64,000 bases of DNA from Bradyrhizobium sp. PSBB068 (GTDB lineage Bacteria > Pseudomonadota > Alphaproteobacteria > Rhizobiales > Xanthobacteraceae). How positions within the stretch are numbered: the first letter of the stretch is position 1; every line of letters starts with the position of its first letter. The position numbers and the translations under genes were made by a program. Positions 55,648 through 63,567 of this stretch are shown here, in pieces. The DNA lies in assembly GCA_016839165.1 (NCBI GenBank), contig CP069300.1, positions 3,968,001-4,032,000 on the forward strand, in the 5' to 3' direction. Below the pieces are notes generated by a model. That model was not told where the DNA came from. It made no database searches and saw nothing but the letters and a program-made list of their open reading frames with translations.

Positions 55648-55676
55648 ACTCATGGACGTGAAGTCATGGACGTGAC
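55635..55676 (+). repeat. three tandem copies of a 14-bp repeat at the rnr/DUF983 junction
   Basis: GTCATGGACGTGAA (55635-55648), CTCATGGACGTGAA (55649-55662) and GTCATGGACGTGAC (55663-55676). Each copy holds ATGGACGTGA. Copy 1 supplies the rnr TGA (55645-55647); copy 3 supplies the DUF983 ATG (55666). The ATGs of copies 1 and 2 open eight-codon frames (MDVNSWT, MDVKSWT) that end in the next copy, because 14 is not a multiple of three. Confidence 0.9.
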
Positions 55677-56103
55677 ACCGCCGACGGTGGTCTGGACTCG
55701 CGACGCGGCCGAGCCCGAGAAGCGCGACGTGTGGCGCGCGATGAAGCGCGGGTTCCGCGGCCATTGTCCACGCTGCGGAAATGGCAAACTGTTCCGCAAG
55801 TTTCTCAAATGCGACGGCCACTGCCCGGTCTGCGATCTGGATTTCTCGCCGCATCGTGCCGACGACCTGCCCGCCTATCTCGTCATCGTCATTGTCGGCC
55901 ATATCGTGGTACCGACCGCACTGTGGATCGAGACCAACTATTCGCCGCCGGTGTGGCTGCAACTTGCGATCTATCTGCCGTTCACGCTGTTCGCATCTCT
56001 GGCACTGTTGCAACCGGTGAAGGGAGCCGTGATCGGATTGCAATGGGCCCTGCGCATGCATGGCTTTGACGAGAATCCCCCTAGCGACATCCCGCCGGTC
56101 TAG
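55666..56103 (+). CDS. DUF983 family protein (zinc-ribbon plus membrane helices)
   Basis: A 145-residue protein of the DUF983 family. CPRCGNGKLFRKFLKC and GHCPVCDLDFSPHRADDL give two CxxC pairs, a likely zinc ribbon, followed by two membrane segments (YLVIVIVGHIVVPTALWIET; AIYLPFTLFASLALLQPVKG). In alphaproteobacteria it is often next to rnr or cox genes. The function is unknown. The start in the repeat copy 3 is preferred; coupled to rnr. Confidence 0.92.
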   Translation: MDVTPPTVVWTRDAAEPEKRDVWRAMKRGFRGHCPRCGNGKLFRKFLKCDGHCPVCDLDFSPHRADDLPAYLVIVIVGHIVVPTALWIETNYSPPVWLQLAIYLPFTLFASLALLQPVKGAVIGLQWALRMHGFDENPPSDIPPV

Positions 56104-56139
56104 CTAAACCGGGCGATAAGAAGAAATGAAAGGGATGAA

Positions 56140-56889
56140 ATGACTGAAGCTGCCGCACCCGCCGCCGTCGTCCACCAGGGCGAAAAGGAAGCCGATCATC
56201 ACGCGTATTTCCGGCCGAAGGATGCCGCGACGCTGATCCTGATCGATCGCTCCAGTGCCAAGCCGAAGGTGCTCGTCGGCAAGCGCCACGACAAGGTGGT
56301 GTTCATGCCCGGCAAGTTCGTTTTCCCCGGCGGCCGCGTCGACAAGGCCGACAACCGCGTGCCGGTCGCCGCCCCGATCACGCCGGAGCTCGAAGCCAAT
56401 CTCTTGAAGGGCAGCCCGAAGATCACGCCCGGCCGCGCGCGTGCGCTTGCCAATGCGGCGATCCGCGAAGCCTGCGAAGAGACCGGACTCTGCCTCGGCC
56501 GCAAGGTCGAGAAGAAGACAAAGCTCGACGGCCCCTGGGCGCCATTCGCCGATGCAGGACTGTTGCCCGATCCGTCCGGCCTGTTCCTGATCGCGCGCGC
56601 GATCACCCCGCCCGGCCGTGTCCGCCGCTTCGACACCCGCTTCTTCACCGCCGATGCGTCGACCATCGCGCATCGTGTCGAGGGCGTGGTCCATGCCGAT
56701 GCCGAACTGGTCGAGCTCGTCTGGGTCGAGATCGGCTCCGAGCCGCTGGCCGATGCGCATGCCATGACCAAGAATGTGCTCGCCGAACTCGACCGCCGTC
56801 TCGCCACCGGCCCGCTCCGTCACGACGCGCCGGTGCCGTTCTTCCATTTCTATGGCGGCAAGATGCAGAAGGATGTGCTGGGAGCGTGA
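56140..56889 (+). CDS. NUDIX hydrolase
   Basis: A 249-residue NUDIX protein of the NUDT19-like type. FPGGRVDKADNRV leads into an insert of about 45 residues before ALANAAIREACEETGL, which completes the Nudix box; the insert is a feature of that subgroup. These enzymes hydrolyse nucleoside diphosphate-linked compounds such as CoA or ADP-sugars; the substrate is unknown. It follows DUF983 with 36 bp between and may belong to the topA-rnr operon. Confidence 0.92.
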   Translation: MTEAAAPAAVVHQGEKEADHHAYFRPKDAATLILIDRSSAKPKVLVGKRHDKVVFMPGKFVFPGGRVDKADNRVPVAAPITPELEANLLKGSPKITPGRARALANAAIREACEETGLCLGRKVEKKTKLDGPWAPFADAGLLPDPSGLFLIARAITPPGRVRRFDTRFFTADASTIAHRVEGVVHADAELVELVWVEIGSEPLADAHAMTKNVLAELDRRLATGPLRHDAPVPFFHFYGGKMQKDVLGA

Positions 56890-56898
56890 TCCCCTCGC

Positions 56899-57004
56899 GT
56901 CATTCCGGGGCGCGCCTCTTGGCGCGAGCCCGGAATCCATCGGGCCGCATCGTTTGTTGAAGAATGGATTCCGGGCTCGTCGCTTCGCTCCGCCCCGGAA
57001 TGAC
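56899..57004. repeat. intergenic palindromic repeat, copy C
   Basis: A 106-bp unit with ends GTCATTCCGGGGCGCGCC and CGCCCCGGAATGAC and central arms GAGCCCGGAATCCAT / ATGGATTCCGGGCTC, matching copies A and B. It starts 10 bp after the NUDIX stop and probably stabilises or terminates that transcript. Confidence 0.9.
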
Positions 57005-57106
57005 GATGTTGAGATGGCCCCCAAAAACAAAATAATCTACCCAATGGCGCGCCGCGAAACGCCTCCCTATCTGTTCCGCTAACGACATCAAGAACGGAAC
57101 GGGGCA

Positions 57107-58432
57107 ATGGCGAAGCGTCAACTCAAGCTCGGCGCATTCATGCGGCCGATCAGCATCCACACCGGCGCCTGGCGCTACCCCGGGGCGTGGCCCGACGCCA
57201 ATTTCAACTTCGACCACATCAAGACGCTGATCCGCAAGCTCGAGGCCGGCAAGTTCGACGCCTTCTTCATGGCCGACCATCTGGCCGTGCTGAACATGCC
57301 GATCAACGCGCTGAAGCGCAGCCACACCGTGACCTCGTTCGAGCCGTTTACGCTGCTGTCGGCCCTCTCCGCCGTGACCGAGAATATCGGCCTGATCGCG
57401 ACCGGCTCGACCACCTTCGACGAGCCCTATCACGTCGCCCGGCGGTTCGCCTCGCTCGACCACATCTCCGGCGGCCGCGCCGGCTGGAACATCGTCACCA
57501 CGTCCAATCCGGACGCGGCGCTGAATTTCGGCCTCGACGATCACATGGAGCACGCCGAGCGCTACAAGCGCGCCCGCGAGTTCTACGACGTCGTCACCGG
57601 TCTCTGGGATTCCTTCGCCGATGACGCCTTCGTGCGCGACGTCGAGTCCGGGCTGTTCGTCGATCCCGACAAGATGCATGTGCTCAACCACAAGGGCAAA
57701 TATCTCTCGGTGCGCGGCCCGCTCAACATCGCCCGTCCCGTGCAGGGCTGGCCGGTGATCGTGCAGGCCGGCGCCTCCGATGACGGCAGGCAGCTCGCGG
57801 CCGAGACCGCGGAAGCCGTGTTCACCGGCGGCGGCAGCCTCGCCGACGGACAGAAGCTCTATGCCGATATCAAGGGCCGCATGGAGAAGATCGGCCGCGA
57901 TCCCGAGCACCTGAAGATCCTGCCCGGCGCCTTCGTGGTGGTCGGCGACAGCGTCGAGGAAGCCAAGGAGAAGCGCGCGCTGCTCGACAGCCGCGTCCAC
58001 TACGACAGCGCGATCGCCTCGCTCTCGGTGATCCTCGGCACCGACGCATCCGGCTTCGATCCCGACGGGCAGTTGCCGCCGATCCCCGAGACCAACGCCA
58101 GCAAGAGCGGCAGGCAGCGCCTGGTCGAGGTCGCCGCGCGCGACAAGCTCACCGTGCGCCAGCTCGCCCAGCGCGTCGGCGGCTATGGCGGGCTCGCCTT
58201 CGTCGGCACGCCGCAGACCATCGCCGACCAGATGGAGGAATGGCTGGTGGGCCGCGGCAGCGACGGTTTCAACATCATGTTCCCCTATCTGCCGCAGGGC
58301 CTGTTCGAGTTCGTCGACCGGGTGGTGCCGGAACTGCAGAAGCGCGGAATCTTCCGGACCGAGTACGAAGGGCGGACCCTGCGCGAGAATTTGGGCCTGC
58401 CGCGGCCCGAAAATCAGTTCTTCGCGGGGTAA
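57107..58432 (+). CDS. LLM-class flavin-dependent monooxygenase (NtaA/SnaA/DszA-like)
   Basis: A 441-residue TIM-barrel FMNH2 monooxygenase. KLGAFMRPISIHTGAWRYPG, FDAFFMADHLAVLNMP and GRAGWNIVTTSNPDAALNFG match the nitrilotriacetate/dibenzothiophene-sulfone branch, which usually needs a partner flavin reductase; none is nearby. The substrate is probably an organosulfur or aminopolycarboxylate compound, not resolved. It stands between a palindromic repeat and rpmG. Confidence 0.93.
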   Translation: MAKRQLKLGAFMRPISIHTGAWRYPGAWPDANFNFDHIKTLIRKLEAGKFDAFFMADHLAVLNMPINALKRSHTVTSFEPFTLLSALSAVTENIGLIATGSTTFDEPYHVARRFASLDHISGGRAGWNIVTTSNPDAALNFGLDDHMEHAERYKRAREFYDVVTGLWDSFADDAFVRDVESGLFVDPDKMHVLNHKGKYLSVRGPLNIARPVQGWPVIVQAGASDDGRQLAAETAEAVFTGGGSLADGQKLYADIKGRMEKIGRDPEHLKILPGAFVVVGDSVEEAKEKRALLDSRVHYDSAIASLSVILGTDASGFDPDGQLPPIPETNASKSGRQRLVEVAARDKLTVRQLAQRVGGYGGLAFVGTPQTIADQMEEWLVGRGSDGFNIMFPYLPQGLFEFVDRVVPELQKRGIFRTEYEGRTLRENLGLPRPENQFFAG

Positions 58433-58456
58433 TCGGGCCGGAATCGGGGTGGTTTA

Positions 58457-58504
58457 GGCCCGGAAATCCTTGACTTTGAGCGGTTTGTGGCTAGTTTCCG
58501 GGCC
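58457..58504 (+). promoter_or_regulatory. candidate rpmG promoter inside an inverted repeat
   Basis: TTGACT (58470-58475) and TAGTTT (58492-58497), 16 bp apart, resemble -35 and -10 elements. Flanking arms GGCCCGGAAA (58457-58466) and TTTCCGGGCC (58495-58504) are a perfect 10-bp inverted repeat. It may be an operator for rpmG or a terminator of the upstream monooxygenase gene; both readings fit. Confidence 0.4.
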
Positions 58505-58560
58505 AAACGCGGGCCGATTTGGCCGGCTCCCGATACCCCTTCCTTTTCGAGGATTTGCAC

Positions 58561-58728
58561 ATGGCCAAAGCGGTCACCATCAAGGTCAAGCTCGTGTCGA
58601 CGGCCGATACCGGCTTCTATTACGTCGCCAAGAAGAATTCGCGCACCATGACCGACAAGCTGGTCAAGAAGAAGTACGATCCGGTCGCGCGCAAGCACGT
58701 CGAGTTCAAGGAAGCCAAGATCAAGTAA
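58561..58728 (+). CDS. rpmG: 50S ribosomal protein L33
   Basis: A 55-residue large-subunit protein near the E site. [20 protein letters not shown] with [20 protein letters not shown] is the L33 form lacking the zinc CxxC pairs, as in most alphaproteobacteria. The ATG at 58561 gives the standard length. A hairpin terminator follows 22 bp after the stop, so it is transcribed alone. Confidence 0.97.
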   Translation: MAKAVTIKVKLVSTADTGFYYVAKKNSRTMTDKLVKKKYDPVARKHVEFKEAKIK

Positions 58729-58750
58729 GATAGGCTGCTTCCAACGTTTC

Positions 58751-58777
58751 AAACGGGGCCCTCGCGGCCCCGTTTTT
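58751..58777 (+). terminator. Rho-independent terminator after rpmG
   Basis: AAACGGGGCC and GGCCCCGTTT form a perfect 10-bp stem around CTCGC-type loop bases, followed by T residues. It lies 22 bp after the rpmG stop on the same strand. Confidence 0.9.
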
Positions 58778-58837
58778 GCTTTGTGGCCTCACGTCGTCCC
58801 TCATGTCTTTCGGGCAGGTCCCGGGCGCAGGGCTCAC

Positions 58838-59368
58838 ATGATCGCAGGCTTGGACGAAGGCAACGTCGGCGGCTACTCGGTCGCCTACGGCCGCGAGGAC
58901 ATCTACTTCCCGGTCTATGTCACGGCCGCCCTCGCCGCGGTCTTTATGACCGCGACGTGGATCACGGGCGCGCTTTACTGGCTGGTGCTGGCGGCGGCCG
59001 CAGCGGGCTTTACCTATTACAACATCCCGCTGCTGGAGGCCGGTCGTCCGACCATCGGCGCCAACCAGTATGGCATCTTCATCCAGGCCTTCGGGCTGAT
59101 CCGCTGGCGCGCGATCACGCAGATCGATCTCGTCGAGATCGCAGAGCGCGCGATGACCGTCCACGAATTGCAGATCGCACTCAATGGGCCGCTCGGCAGC
59201 GCACTGGTGGCCGATTGGCGCAAGCGGCCGGCCTATCGGCTGCTGATGCGCCTGCCGTGGCGCATGGACCATCGCGGCGTGGTGCGCGTCAATCTGGAGC
59301 CGTTCGACCGGACGCCCGACGAGATCCACCGGACGTTCCTGAGGATGTGGCGCTACTACCGGAGCTAG
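58838..59368 (+). CDS. membrane protein with PH-like domain, unknown function
   Basis: A 176-residue protein. Two membrane helices (VYVTAALAAVFMTATWITGA; LYWLVLAAAAAGFTYYNIPL) come before a soluble domain with GLIRWRAITQIDLVEIAERA, typical of bacterial PH-like folds. AGGG lies six bases before the ATG at 58838; frames open further upstream overlap the rpmG terminator. Its stop overlaps by 3 bp the stop of the small minus-strand gene at 59365. Function unknown. Confidence 0.8.
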   Translation: MIAGLDEGNVGGYSVAYGREDIYFPVYVTAALAAVFMTATWITGALYWLVLAAAAAGFTYYNIPLLEAGRPTIGANQYGIFIQAFGLIRWRAITQIDLVEIAERAMTVHELQIALNGPLGSALVADWRKRPAYRLLMRLPWRMDHRGVVRVNLEPFDRTPDEIHRTFLRMWRYYRS

Positions 59369-59493
59369 CCCTTGAACGCTTCATCCGGCAGATGCGCATC
59401 CGCGATCTCAGCATCCGGATTGTGCGTGATGGTCATGAACCAGACCAGGCTGAAGAACAGCGACCACGCTGTGTTCCAATAGAACCAGTTCAT
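59365..59493 (-). CDS. 42-residue single-pass membrane peptide
   Basis: MNWFYWNTAWSLFFSLVWFM then TITHNPDAEIADAHLPDEAF-KG. An aromatic-rich helix at the N-terminus is followed by an acidic tail. GAGGTGATCC lies just before the ATG at 59493, an almost perfect ribosome binding site. The 3' end overlaps the stop of the convergent gene at 59368. It lies just downstream of amtB on the same strand, so cotranscription is possible. Confidence 0.7.
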   Translation of the reverse strand: MNWFYWNTAWSLFFSLVWFMTITHNPDAEIADAHLPDEAFKG

Positions 59494-59565
59494 CGGATCA
59501 CCTCGAACAGCTTTGATCCGTGCCAGCCGGCAGAGATTGCCGGCCGGCGCGGAACGCCGCCAAGT

Positions 59566-60960
59566 CTACTGCACGACCTCGCCGTGCAGTGCCAGATCCA
59601 ACCCTTCGCGCTCGATATCCCGGCTCACGCGAAGCCCGACGAAGAGATTGATCACGAACAGGATGATCAGGCTCACGACGGCATCATACACGAAAACCGT
59701 CGCGACGCCGATGCATTGATTGACGAACTGCCCAGGATTTCCCTCAAGAACGCCAGCCGTTCCACCATACTGCTCGACCGCGAACACGCCGGTCAGCAGC
59801 GCCCCGACGATGCCGCCGAGGGCATGGACGCCGAAACAGTCCAGCGCGTCATCGTAGCTGAACATGCGCTTCAAGCCGGTGCATCCCCAGTAGCAGCAGA
59901 CGCCGGCGGCGATGCCGATGGCGAAGGCGCCGACCGGCCCGACGAACCCGGAGGCCGGCGTGATCGCGACGAGGCCCGCGACGGCGCCCGAGCAGATGCC
60001 GACGACGGTCGGCTTGCCCTTCAATGCCCATTCCACCAGCATCCAGGTGAAGCCCGCCACCGCGGTGGCGATCTGGGTCACCAGCATGGCCATGCCGGCC
60101 TGCATGCCGGCCGTGACGGCGGAGCCGGCATTGAAGCCGAACCAGCCGACCCACAGCAGCGAGGCGCCGATGAAGGTCAGCACCATGTTGTGCGCCGGCC
60201 CGGTCTCGACACGCTTGCCGAGCATGATCGCGCACATCAAGCCGGCGACGCCGGCATTGATGTGCACCACGGTGCCGCCGGCGAAATCGAGAACCTTGAC
60301 ATAGGCGGCGTCGTTGCCCGCGGAGAAGATGCCGTCGGGCCCCCAGACCCAGTGCGCGATCGGCGCATAGACGAAGATCGCCCACAGCCCGATGAACCAG
60401 AGCATCGCCGAGAACTTCATCCGCTCGGCAAACGCGCCGGCGATCAGCGCCGGCGTGATGATGGCGAACGTCATCTGGAAGCAGATGTAGACGGACTCAG
60501 GAATGGTCGCGGCGAGCGGATTGGGATTGCCGATGCCGCCCTTGCCGATGTCGCTCAGGATGTCCTTGAGGAACATGCGATCCAGGCCACCGATGAACGG
60601 CGTTCCGGCACGGAACGCGAGGCTGTAGGTGAGGACGGCAAACAGGATCGTGACCAGGCAGGTGACGGCGAAGCTGGTCATCACGGTGTCGCCGACATTC
60701 TTCTTGCGCACCATGCCGCCATAGAACAGGCCGAGCCCCGGCACCGTCATCATCAGGACCAACGCGACGGACGTCAGCATCCAGGCGGTGTCGCCCGAAT
60801 TGGGCGTGCACTTCTCGAGAATCTTGCCGCCGCAGGCAGGCGGCGCCACCGCATCCTCAGCCAGCGCAATGTCACTGAACAGCAGGCAAAGAAACGCCAC
60901 TCCCAGCAGGGCAATCACGATTCTCACGAGCTTCGGGCGCGTGTATGTCGCAGACTCCAT
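59566..60960 (-). CDS. amtB: Ammonium transporter
   Basis: An 11-helix channel for ammonium uptake. After a signal peptide-like N-terminus (IVIALLGVAFLCLLFSDIAL), GDTAWMLTSVALVLMMTVPG and GLFYGGMVRKKNVGDTVMTS are diagnostic; DFAGGTVVHINAGVAGLMCA holds the first conserved His, and DDALDCFGVHALGGIVGALL holds the second. 464 residues from ATG 60960 (an adjacent ATG is at 60963). No glnK is next to it, unlike the usual glnK-amtB operon, so it may be a secondary Amt. Confidence 0.95.
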   Translation of the reverse strand: MESATYTRPKLVRIVIALLGVAFLCLLFSDIALAEDAVAPPACGGKILEKCTPNSGDTAWMLTSVALVLMMTVPGLGLFYGGMVRKKNVGDTVMTSFAVTCLVTILFAVLTYSLAFRAGTPFIGGLDRMFLKDILSDIGKGGIGNPNPLAATIPESVYICFQMTFAIITPALIAGAFAERMKFSAMLWFIGLWAIFVYAPIAHWVWGPDGIFSAGNDAAYVKVLDFAGGTVVHINAGVAGLMCAIMLGKRVETGPAHNMVLTFIGASLLWVGWFGFNAGSAVTAGMQAGMAMLVTQIATAVAGFTWMLVEWALKGKPTVVGICSGAVAGLVAITPASGFVGPVGAFAIGIAAGVCCYWGCTGLKRMFSYDDALDCFGVHALGGIVGALLTGVFAVEQYGGTAGVLEGNPGQFVNQCIGVATVFVYDAVVSLIILFVINLFVGLRVSRDIEREGLDLALHGEVVQ

Positions 60961-61465
60961 CATCGTCCTCCCATCACAAGAAATGCTGGTGTTCGGAATG
61001 GGCGTGGCGCGTTCGGAGCGCGAACGCCGAAGACAGCGCGCATTCGGTTATCGGGATGTCTCGAAGCGCCGTGGTGCGGCTGGCGGGATGCGGCGAAGGC
61101 GCAGCGGCATTCAGGCCCGGCGCAAGGCACAAGCGCCTCCTGCTCGGCGGCGCGGCAAAGGCCGTGGTGCGCGGATAGCTGGAGAATGACGGCGACTAGC
61201 CTCATTGCGGCCAGCCCTTCCCATGGGATCCCCAGGCCGGAAACCCTGCAACGGCTTCCGGCACGATTTCTAGCCATATTCAATCAAGATTCGTGCCACC
61301 GGCGCATGCCGAGCAACAGATTGAAGACGCAGTAAATTCAATCCGCGCGCAGAACGGCATCGCGCACCACTGCACGTTCTCGCAGCAAGCGATCGATGGA
61401 AAAACAGGCAGCCGTCGGCGACCGCCCTCGTATGGGGCAATCGCCGGTTTGCCGGGATTGGGAGC
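60961..61465. other. intergenic region upstream of amtB, with a possible sigma-54 promoter
   Basis: About 505 bp with no supportable gene. On the minus strand, TGGCAC, five bases, then TTGA (61284-61298) approximates the sigma-54 -24/-12 pattern TGGCAC-N5-TTGC, with a mismatch at the essential -12 C. It lies about 320 bp before amtB, which nitrogen limitation often controls through NtrC. The evidence is weak. Confidence 0.3.
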
Positions 61466-62698
61466 TCAAATGGCCTTGAGCAGCGGCGGCTGCGCCGGCC
61501 GGATCAGCGCGAAGGCAAGCTGGATGATGCCGCCGGCAAGTCCGAGCGCGACGCCGATGCGCCAGGCCATGGTGTAGGAGCCGAGCGAGTCGTAGATCAC
61601 CCCTCCTCCGTAGGCACCGAGGAAGCTGCCGACCTGGTGGCTCATGAAGGCAAGGCCCTGGATCATCGCCTGCCAGCGCAAGCCGAACATCTCCGCCACC
61701 GCGCCCGCGACCAGCGGCCCGACACCCATCCAGAGGAAGCCCATGATGGCGCCGAACAGCAGCGTCGAGCCCGGCGTTGCCGGCAGCATGAAGTACCAGG
61801 CGAGCGCCAGCGAGCGCAGGATGTAGATCGCGCCGAGCAGCGCCAGCTTGTTCCAGCGCTGGCCGGCCCAGCCGAAGAACAGCGAGCCCAGCACGTTGAA
61901 GCCGCCGATCATGCCGAGCGTCTGCGCGCTCAGCATCGGATCGAGCCCGCAGATGGCGAGATATGACGGCAGATGCGTGGTGAGGAAGACGAGCTGCATG
62001 CCGCAGACCATGTAGGCGCAGGTCATCACCACGAACGACGCGTTGCCGAACGCGGTCTTTGCCGCGGTCGCCGCCGTCGCATTGCCGATGTCGTCACCCG
62101 CGGGCTTCGGCAGCGGGATGTTGTCGACGCGGCCGGCATACAACGCCGCAGGGATCATCCCGACCGACAGGATGACGAAGCCGGCGAGCCCGACGCGCCA
62201 GCCGAAACCTTCATTGAGCATCTGGCCGATCGGCGCCGACAGCAGCGCGCCGAGCGAGCCCGCGGCAGAGACGATACCGAGCACGGTGGAGCGCACCATC
62301 TCCGGCACCGCGCGCGCCGCGACCGACATCGCAATGGCATTCGCGGTACAGGCGAGCGAAATGCCGATCAGCACGCCGGCGCCGATCATGATGCTGACGA
62401 GGCCATGCGCGGTCGTCATCAGCACAAGGCCTGCGATATAGGCCAGCGCACCGACCACCATGATCGGGCGGAAGCCGTAACGCACGGTCATCGCACCGGC
62501 GAGCGGCTGCAAGAAGCCCCAGGCGAGGTTCTGCACCGCCAGCGCCAGCGTGAAATGCGACACCGTAATTCCGATGTCGTGCGTCAGCGGCTGCATGAAG
62601 ATGCCGAGGCTCTGCCGCAGGCCCATGCTCAGCGTGAGCATGATGGAGGCGCCGATCAGAATGGGAAGCGTGGGACGCAGGACCTGCAGCAGGGGCAT
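61466..62698 (-). CDS. MFS transporter
   Basis: A 410-residue, 12-helix major facilitator from ATG 62698. LRPTLPILIGASIMLTLSMG and RQSLGIFMQPLTHDIGITVS resemble oxalate/formate and related monocarboxylate carriers; GFRPIMVVGALAYIAGL follows TM2. GGGAGA lies about 10 bases upstream of the start; an ATG at 62755 would extend it by 19 residues. It is divergent from the TetR gene, with a perfect palindrome between, so TetR probably represses it. Confidence 0.92.
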   Translation of the reverse strand: MPLLQVLRPTLPILIGASIMLTLSMGLRQSLGIFMQPLTHDIGITVSHFTLALAVQNLAWGFLQPLAGAMTVRYGFRPIMVVGALAYIAGLVLMTTAHGLVSIMIGAGVLIGISLACTANAIAMSVAARAVPEMVRSTVLGIVSAAGSLGALLSAPIGQMLNEGFGWRVGLAGFVILSVGMIPAALYAGRVDNIPLPKPAGDDIGNATAATAAKTAFGNASFVVMTCAYMVCGMQLVFLTTHLPSYLAICGLDPMLSAQTLGMIGGFNVLGSLFFGWAGQRWNKLALLGAIYILRSLALAWYFMLPATPGSTLLFGAIMGFLWMGVGPLVAGAVAEMFGLRWQAMIQGLAFMSHQVGSFLGAYGGGVIYDSLGSYTMAWRIGVALGLAGGIIQLAFALIRPAQPPLLKAI

Positions 62699-62763
62699 TG
62701 TTTTTGTTCTCCCATAACGGCGCGGCACGCGCGCCACAGCCTGCGATTCACGCATGTTTTGGT

Positions 62764-62779
62764 TACACAGACCTGTGTA
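62764..62779. promoter_or_regulatory. candidate TetR operator
   Basis: TACACAGACCTGTGTA, a perfect 7+2+7 palindrome, lies between the divergent MFS (start 62698) and TetR (start 62832) genes. TATACAAG a few bases to the right resembles a -10 element for the TetR gene. Its position and symmetry fit a TetR dimer site. Confidence 0.7.
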
Positions 62780-62831
62780 CTTAGGCTATACAAGGGGCGA
62801 ACTGTCAAGCGAAGAGGATCACGGCCGGCGC

Positions 62832-63434
62832 ATGGCTTCCCCGCCTCCCAAACAGACCATGAAAGAGCGGATCCTCGAGACCGCCGACAAGCTGTTCTAC
62901 CTGCAGGGCATTCGCGCCATCGGCGTCGACACCATCGCGGCCGAGATCGGCATCAGCAAGCGCACGCTTTACAACCACTTCCCGTCGAAGGACGCGCTGA
63001 TCGAGGCCTATCTGCAACGCCGCTTCGTGCAGCCCCGCCCGTCCGACAAGCCGCCGGCCGAGCAGATTCTTGCAACCTTCGATTCATTGGAGCGGCGCTT
63101 CGCGGCAAAGGATTTTCGCGGCTGCCCGTTCGTGAACGCGGTGGCCGAGCTCGGACCTGATGACGAGGACCACACCGTCCGCGACATTGCCGTTGCCTTC
63201 AAGGAAAGCCGCCGGGTCTGGTTTCGCGATCTGCTGCAGCAGCTCGGCGTCGCCGATGCGGAGGGGCTTGCGACCCAGCTCACGCTGCTGGTCGACGGCT
63301 CGATCGCGCAGGACCTGGTGCGCGACGATCCGGCGATGGCTCGCGCGGCCAGGGAAGCCGCCCGCGTGCTGCTGGCCAACGCCGGCGTCAAGCTTGGCGC
63401 CTCCGCAGCTACGGACAACAAGCGCACCGGATAA
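62832..63434 (+). CDS. TetR-family regulator
   Basis: A 200-residue repressor. MKERILETADKLFYLQGIRA and GVDTIAAEIGISKRTLYNHF form the HTH, followed by PSKDALIEAYLQRRF. The C-terminal domain has RGCPFVNAVAELG, which suggests the type seen in AcrR/QacR-like or organic hydroperoxide-related members, but the ligand is unknown. The ATG at 62832 is preferred; frames upstream cross the operator. Divergent from the MFS gene. Confidence 0.93.
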   Translation: MASPPPKQTMKERILETADKLFYLQGIRAIGVDTIAAEIGISKRTLYNHFPSKDALIEAYLQRRFVQPRPSDKPPAEQILATFDSLERRFAAKDFRGCPFVNAVAELGPDDEDHTVRDIAVAFKESRRVWFRDLLQQLGVADAEGLATQLTLLVDGSIAQDLVRDDPAMARAAREAARVLLANAGVKLGASAATDNKRTG

Positions 63435-63567
63435 ATCCGGTTGCGTAGACAAGTCCGGTTTGGTTGTTAGCGGTGACGGCATGCGACGGCATTCCCAATC
63501 TGGATATTCCGTCCGGCGAGATTGACAGCGACCGCGAGACAAGCTGCGGCACAACTGGGGAACGACC

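Noticed and set aside
60966..61283. Minus-strand open frame upstream of amtB
   Set aside because: Short, Arg/Cys/His-rich, no ribosome binding site near its ATG and no recognisable domain.
58783..61335. Long plus-strand open frame of 850 codons
   Set aside because: It runs over the PH-like gene in another frame and antisense to amtB; the composition is repetitive His/Asp/Arg-rich and not protein-like.
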